Shown: piece after piece, positions 21,463-32,009 of the stretch
How positions within the stretch are numbered: position 1 is the first letter of the stretch
Layout of the letters: every line of letters begins with the position of its first letter
Assembly: GCF_950295315.1 (NCBI RefSeq)
Contig: NC_080164.1
Span: 111,868,447-111,932,446, forward strand
Direction of reading: 5' to 3'
DNA: 64,000 nt
Source: Erinaceus europaeus
Lineage: Eukaryota; Chordata; Mammalia; Eulipotyphla; Erinaceidae
Made by a program: the position numbers and the translations under genes
The notes under the pieces: model-generated
The model's database searches: none
The model's input: only the letters and a program-made list of their open reading frames with translations
What the model was told of the DNA's origin: nothing

Positions 21463-21589
21463 AATTTAAAGGATTTACACAAATCCGTCAGCCTATAGCT
21501 ATAGTTTAGCAGTCACACATATATGGATCTTTGCAGTTCCAAGATTATATACTTGGGATCATATTTCCCTTTATTTTCTTTCTTTGTCT

Positions 21590-21711
21590 GATTGATTGAT
21601 TTCTATTAGCAGAGTCCTGTTCAGCTCTGGCTTCTGATGGTGAACCTGGGCTTTGGAGCCTCAGACACAAGAGTCTCTTTGCCTACTCTTTATGTTATCT
21701 ACCCCTATCCA
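21590..21711 (-). mobile_element. Group B SINE, antisense
   Basis: 'gagtcctgttcagctctggcttc' to 'tttatgttatctacccc'. A few bases around the B box are deleted. Confidence 0.85.
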
Positions 21712-21714
21712 GGG

Positions 21715-22088
21715 TTATACTTCATAGAATATGTACAGATATGTATTTAGAACAAAGAAATTACTATTTTGTTCAGTACTTCAAAGTTTGAAACTTCAAA
21801 ATTCCAATAAGAGAGAAGGATAATATTTTACCACAGCCACTGTTGAAAGCATCCCCACTGAACCCAGCAAACCAGTGGTGGATGAAGTTTCAGAGATTAA
21901 TAGAATACAGTAACTAACCTCCAAAGACTTACTATAACTATTTACACTCGAGCAGTCTATACCCCAAAATAATAGTTAATATGTGCATACATATGAAAAA
22001 CAAATCTTTCTCAAGACTGTTTACGACTGGCATGAAAAACAGATCTCAAAGAAGACCAAAGTAATAAAAAGCATTCTTTAAAAAATAT
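21715..22088. other. Unassigned intronic sequence
   Basis: No family recognised. Confidence 0.5.
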
Positions 22089-22091
22089 CTG

Positions 22092-22250
22092 TCTAGGGCT
22101 GGGAAGACAGCATAATGGTTCTGCCTGAGGCTTGGAGCTCCCAGGTTCAGTCCCCAGCACCACCATAAGCCAGAGCTGGGCAGTGCTCTGGTTTTTCACA
22201 GTGTCTTTCACTCTAAACTTATCTCTCATAAAAAATAAAATTTAAAAATA
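22092..22250 (+). mobile_element. Group B SINE
   Basis: 'agggctgggaagacagcataatgg', 'ccaggttcagtccccagc' and 'ccataagccagagctgggcagtgctctgg', then an A-rich tail. Close to consensus. Confidence 0.9.
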
Positions 22251-22267
22251 ATGAAAATAGTTTAAAA

Positions 22268-22325
22268 AGATCTATCTATCTAACTGCCTTCCTACCTACT
22301 TACCTACCTGCCTATTTACCTACAT
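22268..22325. repeat. Imperfect (CTAC/CCTA)n
   Basis: Degenerate tetramer run. Confidence 0.75.
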
Positions 22326-22326
22326 T

Positions 22327-22628
22327 GGAGCAAGGTGGCGGTTCATCCAGCTGAGCATATATTACCACACACAAAGACTCATGTTCAGAATGCTGGCCCC
22401 CACTTGCAGGGAGGGAAGCTTCACAAGTGGTGAAGTAGTGCTACAGGTGTCTCTCTTCATCTCCCTCTCATTACTCCCACATTCCCTTCAATACTGTCTC
22501 TATCTAAAACAAACAAACAAAAAAAAAAAGATTGGAAAAGAAAAAATATATCCAATGGCCACTAGAAGTAGTGGATTCATTATGCAGGCATTGAAGTACA
22601 GCAACAATTCTTAAGGCAATAAAAAAAC
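22327..22628 (+). mobile_element. Group A SINE with trailer
   Basis: 'gcaaggtggcggttcatccagc' head, 'gaagcttcacaagtggtgaag', CT-rich body, AAACAAACAAAC tail and 'agtagtggattcattatgcagg' trailer. Confidence 0.88.
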
Positions 22629-22655
22629 ATAAAGTTAAAGTAAAATAAATGTATA

Positions 22656-22830
22656 TTTGGGGGTAAATAGCATAATGGTTATGCAAATAGACTTTCAAAC
22701 CTGAGGCTAAAAAGTCCCAGGTTTAGTCCCCTGCACCATCATAAGCCAAAGCTGAGCAGTGTTCTGGTAAAGAAGAAAAAAGAAAATAAAGAAAAAGAAA
22801 AAATAATGAAAAGAAAACAAATAACAACAA
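22656..22830 (+). mobile_element. Group B SINE
   Basis: 'gggggtaaatagcataatggttatgc' to 'agccaaagctgagcagtgttctgg', then a long A/AG tail. Confidence 0.88.
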
Positions 22831-22935
22831 AATACTATATGTATCTTCTAAGAAAGAGGATGAGAAAGAGATCAGAATCCAACACAACTCATTTCTTACA
22901 TATGTAGTGCTGAGGACCACAGAAAGTCACATTCT

Positions 22936-23237
22936 GGGAGTCAAGTGGTAGTGTAGTGGGTTAAACACACATGGCGCAAAGTGAAGTGCAAGGACCGGCA
23001 TAAGGATCCAGGTTCGAGCCCCCGACCCTCCATCTGCAGGGGAGTGACTTCACAGACAGTGAAGCAGGTCTGTAGGTGTCTATCTTTCTCTTCCCCTCTC
23101 TATCTTCCCCTCTTCTCTTTATTTCTCTCTGTCCTATCCAACAACAACAGCAATAATAACTATAACAATGAAAAACAACAAGGGCAACAAAAGGAAAATA
23201 AGTAAATAAACATAAAAATAATATATATATTAAAAAA
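22936..23237 (+). mobile_element. Group A-long SINE, 15-bp target-site duplication
   Basis: Complete A-long element flanked by AGAAAGTCACATTCT at 22921-22935 and 23238-23252. The perfect duplication indicates a fairly recent insertion. Confidence 0.93.
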
Positions 23238-23269
23238 AGAAAGTCACATTCTTTAAACTTCACCTTTTT

Positions 23270-23580
23270 ATAGCATTTTTATTGGGGAGATAGTGAAATA
23301 ATGGCTTACAAGACAGTTGTTAGTACATGGATACAATTTCTTATCTCCTCATAACGTGTCAGCACAGCACTCCCACCACCAGTCCAGGTCCCTGTTCCCA
23401 GTAGTGCACTGGGTACCTACTGCCCTCCCTCCAGCCCCCCCCCCCCTCACATTCTCTTGGTCCAGAAGCCTTAGCTCTACTGGAACACCTTTAAGCCCAT
23501 GTAGTGGTCACCCTATGTCTCCCTTTCTTGCCTTTTCATGTGAGATCATCTAGTATCTGTCCTTTTCCCTCTGAGTAGCT
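23270..23580 (-). mobile_element. L1 3' UTR-like, third type, antisense
   Basis: 'gtgagatcatctagtatctgtcc' and 'ttttccctctga' resemble the antisense of the conserved L1 3' segment found in many placental mammals. A C14 run lies at 23425-23438. Confidence 0.65.
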
Positions 23581-23774
23581 GCACTCTGACCTGAGCTGAG
23601 GCAGTTGAAGAAGGGACTATTCAACAGCCTTAAGGTCAGAAAGGGTGTGCACAACACTTGTCTAGGTGAGAACTATAGTTTGCATTGACAGGAGTGGGAA
23701 GTTTAGAAACCTTAAATAACGTGATGAATAATAATAACAACTACCTCTTGGTTTGTTGTTTTGTTTTTTTTTTT

Positions 23775-24323
23775 ACAATTGGCTTTCACCCCGGTTCCAT
23801 GGCTGCCAGTTCTTAGCAACATCGCCCCGCCAGATATTCGTCGGGATGCGGCATCATCTAAGTTCATTTCCCACGTCTACGCTCGACCAGACCTGCCAAT
23901 ATACGCAGATATCTTCGCCCACCCTGTCCAACGCTTGATGTCTCGTCATCCAATCTGGTCTCCTACGCCTACACTGAACTTCTCTGTTCCAGACTCTTGG
24001 AAACAGAGTTGGCAGTCAGCTGAGGTAAAGAACAAACACCTCATCACAGACCCCTGCAGACGTCAACCCGGCTTTGACCTAGCACGTTATGATTGGGCCC
24101 TCCTCAATCGCTATTGAACAGGCCATGGCCGGTGCGCCGCTATGTTCCATCGCTGGGGAGCCAGAGACGACCCGAACTGCCCCTGTGGCTACAGGCAGAC
24201 TATGACCCACATAGTCAACGACTGCCACCTCTCCAGATTCAAAGGAGGTCTCGAAACTTTACATGAGGCTTAACCTGACGCTGTTGACTGGCTACGGAAG
24301 AAGGGCAAACGCTAGAAGAAGAA
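23775..24323 (+). pseudogene. Vingi-like LINE, 3' part of the endonuclease/RT ORF, decayed
   Basis: The C-terminal end of a LINE polyprotein of the Ingi/Vingi-Jockey type, 5'-truncated. It opens in frame at about 23779 and runs to a TGA at 24115-24117, where relatives usually have Arg (CGA to TGA). The same frame continues with TGHGRC and the terminal Cys-His motif CPCGYRQTMTHIVNDC (C-x-C-x7-H-x4-C) at 24178-24225, has a second stop TAA at 24271-24273, and reaches what looks like the original end TAG at 24313-24315, directly followed by (AAG)n. The 3' UTR is thus almost nil. This is not L1, whose C-terminus reads differently. Vingi is known among mammals only in hedgehogs (established, from memory); Jockey or RTE relatives are the alternative. 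Confidence 0.82.
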
Positions 24324-24329
24324 GACTGA

Positions 24330-24480
24330 GACAAAAATGTCCCAGCACCTCTGAGAAAAAAACATATAAACCACAACACTCCATCTTTGCAACTGACAAG
24401 AACTAAATAAAAAATATTGAATTCATAGTTGTGGTTCCCTCTAACACAGAAAGCCAATAATATGGTAATAATACAGGGGG
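24330..24480. other. Short unassigned segment after the Vingi tail
   Basis: Begins 'acaaaaatgtcccagcacc'; no family recognised. Confidence 0.4.
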
Positions 24481-24655
24481 TGTGGTATGGGAAGTGGTAC
24501 AATAGATAAAACATCAGTCTCTCAAGCAGGAAGCTCCCAGTTCAATCCCAGGCAGCACATGTACCAGAGTTATATCTGGTTCTTTCTCTCTCTCCTATCC
24601 TTCTCATGAATGAATGAATGAATAAATAAATAAATAAATAAAATCTAAAAAAATA
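24481..24655 (+). mobile_element. Group C SINE
   Basis: 'gggaagtggtacaatagataaaac', 'ccagttcaatcccaggcagc' and 'ccagagttatatctggttc', a short CT-rich body and (AATG)n/(AAAT)n tail. Confidence 0.85.
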
Positions 24656-24659
24656 ACTG

Positions 24660-25060
24660 GGGGGGTACAATTAAGGAGGTCTTTACCCTGCCCTGGAAGG
24701 TCTCACTGTCTTACCGACTAGTACAGTTCATGCATGGTCTAGTTCTGTCTGCCAGCTCTTTGAATATATTCAGGTGATTTAAAAAAAGGAGACAAATTTC
24801 AAAATAACTCCTTAAGTTGGCAAAAAAAAGGGGGGGATGTGTTAAGATATTGTGGCATACCAGGGGTTATTAATCACCAGAACTACTATAAAAATGGATG
24901 AATTAAAAGATGACTATATGAAAACAACAAAATCTCCAGTGAGCAAATCTATATATATAGTTCCTCCATTGTCAGCTCCATGAATATTCAGTAGAATTGC
25001 TCAGCAATATTTACTCCATGTTTTGTTTTCCTTTGTTTTCAGTGAGTGTTGACTTAGTCC
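24660..25060. other. Unassigned intronic sequence
   Basis: May be the 5' part of the adjoining L1 3' UTR, but no second copy exists here to confirm it. Confidence 0.35.
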
Positions 25061-25064
25061 CATG

Positions 25065-25285
25065 TTCAGCGGGGAAGCAATTACAGAAGCCAGACCTTCC
25101 ACCTTCTGCAACCCACAATGGCCTTGGGTTCATACTCCCAGAGGGTTAAAGAATAGGGAACCTATCAGGGGAGGGGATGGGATACAGAGTTCTGGTGGTG
25201 GGAATTGTGTGGAGTTGTACCCCTCTTATCCTATGGTTTAGTCAATGTTGTCTTTTTATAAATAAAAAATTAAATAAAAAAAAAC
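25065..25285 (+). mobile_element. L1 3' UTR (lineage 2)
   Basis: 'catgttcagcggggaagcaattacagaagcc', 'gagttctggtggtgggaattgtgtgg' and 'cccctcttatcctatgg'. Close to consensus, ending in an A-rich tail. Confidence 0.9.
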
Positions 25286-25289
25286 TAAG

Positions 25290-26084
25290 CACTATTTTAA
25301 GGGCAGCTTAGAAGCCAAAGTCCTATGATGGAACAAGAAGATGGCTTGAAAGAGGGTGAAGTGAACTCATACTTACCTTAGGGAATTGTGGAAACATAGC
25401 CACATGACAACAATCATCCTATAAGTCAGCATCTCCTCAATAAAGTGATACTGAAGCTGCAAAAAACAGTACTGTTTGATGATAGTTGAATTGAACCAAG
25501 TTTCTCTCTGTCTAGAAGTAGAACCAAAATAATGTAGGGATCTAGTAAGATCAACAGCTCAACTCATAAATGTTATTTACTGTACTCCTGAAACTTTTAG
25601 CTTGAGAAACCTGAGATGTTTAATGGACATTTAAATCCTTTAACTCAAACTAAACTATTTTTGTTATCTTTTCCAAATTTTGTTATAACAGGCACTGTCA
25701 TTTTGACAGTCAGAAATTCTCTTTCTGCATGCATGTAGCCTTGAAATCACCTGACAACTTCCTAGGATGGTGGCCAAATTATTTACAAAATATAAGATCA
25801 CTTCAGCTGCAAAAGACTGAGGTTATCTTACACTGAAGTTACTTCCTACTTAGTACAGCAACACCTTTCACTATAGTGGGTGTCTATGGCAGGCAGGGAT
25901 CTAGTGATTTAAACTTTATAATGGGACTATGATATCTGAACTGTTTTTTTTCCCCAAGGAATAAAAATGTACAATTAGCCTCTGTTTGTCTAGCATAGCA
26001 ACTGAACTTAACCATAAAAATGTTGTCCAAAGCTTTGTTGAGTAGACTTGCAAAATAGTAATGCTTGTTTTTAAAATTTATATC
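25290..26084. other. Unassigned intronic sequence
   Basis: No repeat or exon named. Confidence 0.5.
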
Positions 26085-26087
26085 TTG

Positions 26088-26295
26088 AGAGACCATCTGG
26101 TTGAGTGCACACATTAAAGGGCACAAGGAACTGGGTTCAACCCTTGGTACAGACCTACAAGAGGAAAGCTTACAAGTGGTGAAGCATGGCTGCAGGTGTC
26201 TCTCTGTCTCTCTTCCTCTCTACATCTCTCTTCTCTCTCAAGTTTTCTTTGTCTCTATCCAATAATAAAAATATAAATGAATAAATAAATAAAAC
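26088..26295 (+). mobile_element. Group A SINE
   Basis: 'gagaccatctggttgagtgcacac', 'tgggttcaacccttgg' and CT-rich body with AAATAAATAAATAAA tail. 'atatcttg' occurs at both flanks. Confidence 0.85.
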
Positions 26296-26434
26296 ATATC
26301 TTGGGAAACATTGCTACTTGAATCTTACCTCAAAAGGGTCCAGATTTTTCATAGCAAATTAAATCTGAGTTTGAGTAATTCCAAGACAGGTACCAAACTA
26401 CAAATCTATTTAAAAAATAACTGGAATCCAAATG

Positions 26435-26875
26435 TCATCTCCAGAAGAAAAACTATTACAGAAGCTAGAACTCCCACCTTTGTATCCCTAAAGAATTTTG
26501 GTCCATAATACCAGAGAGGGAGAAATGTTAGGGAATGAGGACCAAAAGGCTCTGAACTCCAAATCCATCAGGGCCTAGAGAGAAGAAGAAAATAGGAAGG
26601 ACACTCAGACGTAGTAATAGGTGTAGGTGTGATTTAGGAAGAGAAGGCAGAACCATAGAAAAAATGAGTAATATATATATAAATATAAGATATAGATATA
26701 TATATATGATCATAGAGACAATAGTCAATCCATCTGTAACCTTGGGAAAATTGCCATAACTTCCAGGAGGAACTGGGGACACAGAACTCTGGTGATGGGA
26801 ACAGTGTGGAATTTTACTCCTGTTATCTTGTAACTTTGTAAACCAATATAAAATCACTAATTAAAACTTAGAAGA
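26435..26875 (+). mobile_element. L1 3' UTR (lineage 2), long variant
   Basis: The usual start 'aaaaactattacagaagc' is followed, between 'ccataataccagag' and 'cacagaactctggtgatggg', by about 250 bp not found in most copies ('aactccaaatccatcagggcc' to 'aaccttgggaaaattgcc'). The copy at 31200-31590 has the same extra segment. Contains an internal AT-rich run. Confidence 0.85.
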
Positions 26876-27057
26876 AAGTCATTGGTATCTCATTACTTAG
26901 CAAAACTGTTTAAGAAATCAAATTAAACTAATCAATGACTCACTATTTTAAAAAAAAGCTATTTTCCCCATATCTTTCTTGCAAAACATAGTTTCTCTGA
27001 AAGTGACATTAGGAAAAATCTAGTATTTCAAATAATTTTACCATTTTACTGTGGGTC

Positions 27058-27063
27058 TTTCTC

Positions 27064-27131
<68 letters not shown>

Positions 27132-27134
27132 TCA
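27058..27134. repeat. (CTTT)n microsatellite
   Basis: About 18 near-perfect CTTT units at the tail of an antisense SINE fragment. Confidence 0.95.
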
Positions 27135-27168
27135 CCAGAGCACTGTCAGCCCTTGCTTAGTCTTTTTT
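27135..27168 (-). mobile_element. Group B SINE fragment
   Basis: 'caccagagcactgtcagcccttgc' is the tail-proximal part of an antisense B element, interrupted by the next SINE. Confidence 0.6.
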
Positions 27169-27177
27169 TTTTCTTGC

Positions 27178-27415
27178 CCCTGGTAGCTCTTTTTTCCTTT
27201 TTATTTATTTTTTTCTATTTAATTCAATAGGACAGAGACAGAGATAAATTGAAAAAGAAGGGGTAGACAGAAAGGGAAAAGGGGAAAGGAAAAGATGCAA
27301 CCCTGCTTCATCACTTGTGAAGTGTTACCCCTGCAGGTGAGGTGCTGGGGTCTTGAACCAAGGCCCTTGTGTATAGTATTATGCTTGCTTACCTGGGTGC
27401 ACTACCACCAGGGAC
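27178..27415 (-). mobile_element. Group A SINE, antisense
   Basis: 'caccccgc'-type features are worn, but 'ctgcttcatcacttgtgaagtg', 'cccctgcaggtgagg' and 'gggtgcactaccaccagg' are clear. Confidence 0.85.
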
Positions 27416-27549
27416 CCTGGCTATTTAACCAAATTTCTGGAAGAAATGGAAGCAGCATCTGAACCTCCACTGTAATCCAGGGCTTATAAGAACTTAGTAA
27501 GAATTTAAATTTACACATGACTTCATGTGAGATTTTTCTGCTTCTACAT

Positions 27550-27625
27550 ATCTTTTTTTTTTTTTTTTTTTTTAGAGAAAGAGGGACAGAACAGGCTGGT
27601 GGTGGTGTTGAGGATTCAACCTGGG
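27550..27625 (-). mobile_element. Group B SINE fragment
   Basis: T21 run, then 'ggtggtggtgttgaggattcaacctggg', cut by the L1 segment that begins at about 27627. Confidence 0.65.
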
Positions 27626-27626
27626 A

Positions 27627-27975
27627 CCTCAGTTGCAGATGCTACTATGATGCCACCCTGACTTCCCTGGGCAGACGACCTCACTGCTCCAGAGCCTTAT
27701 CCCACCAGGGAAAAATAGAGACAGACTGAGGGTATGGATTAACCTGCCAACACCCAAGTCCAATGGAGAAGCAGTTATAGAAGCCAGAACTCCCACCTTC
27801 TGCATCTCAAAAGGAATTTTGGTTCCTATTCCCAGAGGGATAAAGAATAGGGAAGCTTCCAATGAAGGGTATGGAACATGGAATTCTGGTGATGGGAACT
27901 CTGTGAAATTGTACCCCTGTTATTCTACAATCTTGTTAATCATTATTAGATCACTAATGAAAATTATTTTTTAAA
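27627..27975 (+). mobile_element. L1 3' UTR (lineage 2)
   Basis: Starts at 'cagttgcagatgctactatgatgcc', a frequent truncation point, and ends 'aatcattattagatcactaatg' with an A-rich tail. Confidence 0.9.
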
Positions 27976-28009
27976 AACAGCCTAACAATAAATAAATAAA
28001 TAAAACTAT

Positions 28010-28299
28010 AGGTTTGGCCACAGCCAAACAGCTGCACATATGTCACCCTGGGGCCTTGTTTCTGAGGCAGCCACAGGTTAACTTCCCAGCAGAGCCCACA
28101 GCTCCTCCTCAGCCTGGTTCCCAGACACACCTTCCCACTTACCTGCCTCAGGCACATGCTGTTTCTAAGGCTTCTGAAACCCCCATATTCTGGTATTTTC
28201 CTGCTGAGCCTAAGTGAGCTGAGTTGCCTGCATGTGGACCCCACCTCCCCATTGCACACTTGACCTCCCTATATAGTCAGGGTCCACCAGAGAATGGCC
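28010..28299 (+). other. GC-rich sequence upstream of the gag relic
   Basis: Noticeably GC-richer than the surroundings. Possibly retroviral 5' region, but no LTR ends or primer-binding site were found. Confidence 0.35.
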
Positions 28300-29112
28300 A
28301 ACTGTGGTTGTAGCCATGTTGCTTGACCATCCCACATGCCCACCATTTACTCCCACTTCTTCTGATGGCCCCACCCCTGACTTCCTCTGCCGTTCTTTCT
28401 CTCCTGCCTCCTTTCCCTATGACATCATCAGACTCCTCCTTCCCATGACCTCCTACCTTCTCTCCCACCCACATGACTGCTCATTCAAGCCCTTTCTCCA
28501 CTCTGCCCCTCCAACCTCCCCACAGTCTCTCTGCAGATAGTGAGAAAGATAGGAGACTCCTGTCAAAGGTGCTATTCAGGGGTGCTTTGAGGCAGCACTC
28601 AAACAGGATGCTTGCTTGACCTCCATGTCTTTTCCCCCACAGGGGAAGGGATGAAGGTGAAATAGAAAGCTTGGCCCTTCTGGGTTCTCAGAGACATGCC
28701 ACCCAGTGGGTGAGAGTAAACACTGGGAGAAAGACTGCACCTCCCTGCACACTTTGCAATCAGACACCCTAAGTCCTAATCAAGCAAGGACCCTGTGATT
28801 CTGCAGATCAAGACTGTAAAGGAGTGCAAAATTTAAATGTTGTGATAAAAGTGGTAAAAACACATAGGGACTCAAAGCCATGTTGCACATTGCTAAGGTA
28901 AATATTCCACCATTGAATAGCAGGTACCTAGAGATGACAGATAGTTTAAATGTGCTCCTACTGACTACCCATGCATTCAGTGACATTAGGAAAAAAAAAT
29001 CTAACAGTAACAAAGGTCTTCAGTGGGCAATCCACTGTCCATCCAGAACTGATGCAGAGATAATTCTCTGCCAGGAAGAGAAAGGCAGGACCCTGGCCCT
29101 CAGCCCTACAAA
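28300..29112 (+). pseudogene. Decayed betaretrovirus-like gag relic
   Basis: The nucleocapsid part is recognisable by comparison with the minus-strand gag at 60025-61290. 'gcagatcaagactgtaaagg' (28803) matches the end of capsid; a broken first zinc-knuckle region follows near 28838-28890, with a stop codon inside; 'cctagagatgacagatag' (28928) and 'caatccactgtccatccagaac' (29026) match the linker and second knuckle. A proline-rich open stretch (28304-28540) may be the matrix-capsid linker. The frame is broken repeatedly and the capsid core is not identifiable. Viral remnant with no coding function. Confidence 0.7.
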
Positions 29113-29305
29113 GCAACAAGGGCTACTAGCCAGACCTCCCATCTTCTGCCTCATAAAGATCTTTGGTCCATACTCCTAGAGGAATAAAACAGAAAAACTT
29201 CGAATGGAGGGGATGAGATATGGAACTCCGGTGGTAGAAACTGCATGCAATTGTACCCCTCTTACCCCACAATCTTGTCAATCATTATTAAAATCATTAG
29301 TTAAA
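29113..29305 (+). mobile_element. L1 3' UTR (lineage 2)
   Basis: 'gccagacctcccatcttctgcc' to 'aatcattattaaaatcattag', followed by a GAGAGA run. It joins the retroviral relic directly. Confidence 0.85.
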
Positions 29306-29344
29306 AAGAGAGAGAGAGAGAATAAAAGAAAGAGAGCGAAAGGA

Positions 29345-29425
29345 AAAATAAGTGGCTGCTGAGAGTGGTGGATTCATAGTTCCAGCACAGAACCCCAACA
29401 ATAACACTGAAGGCAATACAAAAAG
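29345..29425 (+). mobile_element. SINE trailer fragment
   Basis: 'gagtggtggattcatagttccagc' is the 3' trailer of an A-long element without its head. Confidence 0.6.
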
Positions 29426-29705
29426 GGGGGGCAGCTGCTGGCACAGCCAGTTAAGCACACATGCAGACTTAGTATTAAGTGCAAGGACTTCACAAGGATC
29501 AGGGTTCTAGCCTACACTCCCCACTTTTAGGGGGGACACCTCACAATCTTTCTCTCTCCTTCTCTATCCCCCCTTCAATTTCTCTTCGTCCTACTGAATA
29601 AAATGGGGGGGGGGAATGATCACTAGGAGCAGTGGATTTGTAGTACTGTAGTCCCAGCAATAACCCTGGAGGCAATAAATAAATAAATAAACAAATAAAA
29701 ATAAC
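29426..29705 (+). mobile_element. Group A SINE with trailer
   Basis: 'agctgctggcacagccagttaagc', CT-rich body, G9 run, 'gagcagtggatttgtagtactg' trailer and AAATAAAT tail. Confidence 0.85.
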
Positions 29706-29717
29706 AGAGAGAGAGAG

Positions 29718-29838
29718 ACAGCAGGACACTGCTCAGCTCTGGCTGGTGGTGGTACTGGGGACTGGACCTGGGACCTCAGACTCACAGGCATGAAAGTCAT
29801 TTGCAGAACCATGACACTGTCTCTCATGCCTGACAGTC
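29718..29838 (-). mobile_element. Group B SINE, antisense
   Basis: 'ggacactgctcagctctggctgg' to 'gaaccatgacactgtctctc'. Confidence 0.88.
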
Positions 29839-29839
29839 C

Positions 29840-30760
29840 TAACCTTTTATAAAGCTTCAAAAAGTCAATCAGATTTATCTGGTAAATTAAATGACTGTGA
29901 CTTTTTTCTCTTAAAAAAAGACAATAAAGATTCTCAAAAATATGCCATCCATCATCAACAATGTCTGATAAAATAGTGTAGTATACAGGCCTGCAGAAAA
30001 GCTAGAAAACAATTTACAGACAATAACTGATGAAATGACCCACATACTGAAACTAGAAGATAAGGATTTCAACATTGGTATAAGTACATTTCATGTCTTA
30101 AAGGAACAATAAACATGGTGAGTAAATAGGAAAAAAACAAGATACCTACTAAAAGGGAAAAAAAAGTATAATGGATAGGTTCACTGCTTGTTTGCGATTT
30201 ATTTACACCTCGTCACTGTTGCTGCATCTTTAAAATAAAAACAAAATCATTCCTGAGTTTATACAATTGCTGGCTTTCCTGAAGCTTTAATGAAGCTTCA
30301 AGAAATGACAGAACCCAGTGGGGGCGGGGGGGGAGGGGTCTTCAAGCAGAAATTTCTGTTTAATTAAGAGACCCAGGAAAGAGATGTTTGTTTTGTTTTT
30401 CTTTTGGATATTGTTTTATCTTTATGCATTGCTGGGAAATCTTGTGTACTTGGTAAACAGAAAGAGATTCAGCTGTAGTAAAATAAGAATATATATATAC
30501 CCCCTTGATGACCATTCTGGGAATTAGCAATGAAGAACACCCCCCCCCCCCTCGCCTGCAACACCATCAGCCATATGTGGATTTGTTAGACAGAGTTTTG
30601 ACTATTTAATTTGAACACTGGGTTAGGATTTTCTCTTTGATGTGAAGTTTATAGCATCCTAACCAGTCTAAATACTAGAGAACATTTTATAATAAGGGCA
30701 TTAAATCTAGAAATAGCAGTGGAGTAGTGTATAAGAATTTGTGAAGCCAGCAAAAGAGTT
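29840..30760. other. Unassigned intronic sequence
   Basis: Contains a G-rich patch (30319-30338) and a C12 run (30541-30552). No family or exon named. Confidence 0.5.
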
Positions 30761-30764
30761 TATT

Positions 30765-30895
30765 TCGGTAGTGTGTTGCTTTGCCATGTGTGCAACCGGG
30801 GGCTTGAGCCTGGCCCCCACAGCACTGAAGGAGGCTTCAGTATTATGCACATACACACTCTCCCTCCCTTCTTCCCTCCCTGCTTTCTCTGTCAG
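30765..30895 (+). mobile_element. Old SINE-like element
   Basis: 'gtagtgtgttgctttgccatgtgtgcaacc', 'ggcttgagcctggcccc' and a CCCTCC-rich end. Confidence 0.55.
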
Positions 30896-30918
30896 TATCT
30901 AAAATTACAATAAGGATA

Positions 30919-30919
<1 letters not shown>

Positions 30920-30949
<30 letters not shown>

Positions 30950-30980
30950 GGAAGGAAGGAAGGAAGGAAGGAAGGAAGGA

Positions 30981-31027
<47 letters not shown>

Positions 31028-31045
31028 GAAGAAAGGAAGGAAATT
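30920..31045. repeat. (GAAA)n/(GGAA)n purine microsatellite
   Basis: About 125 bp of AAAG and AAGG blocks alternating in phases. Confidence 0.95.
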
Positions 31046-31129
31046 ATGGGAGGGAGGGAGATAATTTGTGTAATGGCTATATTTATCTTAGCATATTCCA
31101 AGGAAATGGGAACAGTATTTGCCTGGTTT

Positions 31130-31197
31130 TGATTTATTTATTTATGTTTTCCAGAGCACTCACTGCTCAGCTCAGGCTCATGATGCTGCTGGGGATA
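31130..31197 (-). mobile_element. Group B SINE fragment
   Basis: 'ttccagagcactcactgctcagctc', truncated where the next L1 piece begins. Confidence 0.65.
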
Positions 31198-31595
31198 AAA
31201 TATGTTTTACCAATTTTGATCCGTACTCCTGGTGGGAGAGAAGTGATAGGAGGAAGAGGTTAAGAGGGCTCTAAACTCCAGCTCCATTAGGGCCCACAGA
31301 AAGAGGAGGAAAAAGGGAGGGACATTTGGATGTAGTTATAGGGTTATGAGTGGCCTGGAAGGGAAGAGAGAACTGGACCTGGAAGAAAATGGGGGCAATT
31401 ATGTACAAATATAGACAGATAGTTGTAAAGAAGATAGTCAACCAATGTCTATAAACTTGGGAGAACTGTGGAGGCTTGTAATGGAAGGATTAGGGATTCA
31501 AAACTCTGGTGGTAGGAACAGTACGGAATTATACTCCTGTTAACATGTAATTTTGTAAATTAGTATTAAATTACCAATAAAAATTAAAAAATAAA
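31198..31595 (+). mobile_element. L1 3' UTR (lineage 2), long variant
   Basis: 'actccagctccattagggccc', 'gacagatagttgtaaagaag' and 'aacttgggagaactgtgg' match the extra segment in 26435-26875. The normal 3' end with A-rich tail follows. Confidence 0.85.
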
Positions 31596-31677
31596 TGTAA
31601 AGTGCATGTAGCCCTCAAAATAAATTTAAAATAAATAAAATATTTTATTTTTAATATTGTATTTATTTTAAATTTTA

Positions 31678-31877
31678 TTCCTTATCTATATTTATTAGAT
31701 AGACAGCCATAAATCAAGAGGGTATGGGGAGAGACAGAGGGAGAGAGACAGAGAGACACTTGCAGCATGGCTTCACCACTCATAAAGCTTTCCCCCTGCA
31801 GGTGGGGACTGGGAACTCTAACCTGGGTCCTTATGCATTGTAACCTGCACTCAACCAGGTGCACCACACCCAGCCCA
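31678..31877 (-). mobile_element. Group A SINE, antisense
   Basis: 'tttattagatagacagcc', 'cttcaccactcataaagctttccccctgcagg' and 'ccaggtgcaccacacccagccc'. Confidence 0.9.
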
Positions 31878-31882
31878 AACAT

Positions 31883-32008
31883 GTTTTATTTTAATCAGAG
31901 AAAGCAATCACACCTCTGCTCAGCTCTGGCTGATAGTGGTTCGGTAAATTAAAACCTGGGACTGTAGAGAGTCTCCTTGCATACCATTACGCTATCTACC
32001 CCTGCCCC
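31883..32008 (-). mobile_element. Group B SINE, antisense
   Basis: 'cctctgctcagctctggctgatag' to 'cattacgctatctacccctgcccc'. Confidence 0.88.
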
Positions 32009-32009
32009 T

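Noticed and set aside
28300..29112. Cellular zinc-finger or proline-rich gene exon
   Set aside because: The match in order to the retroviral gag at 60025-61290 and the broken frames indicate a viral relic.
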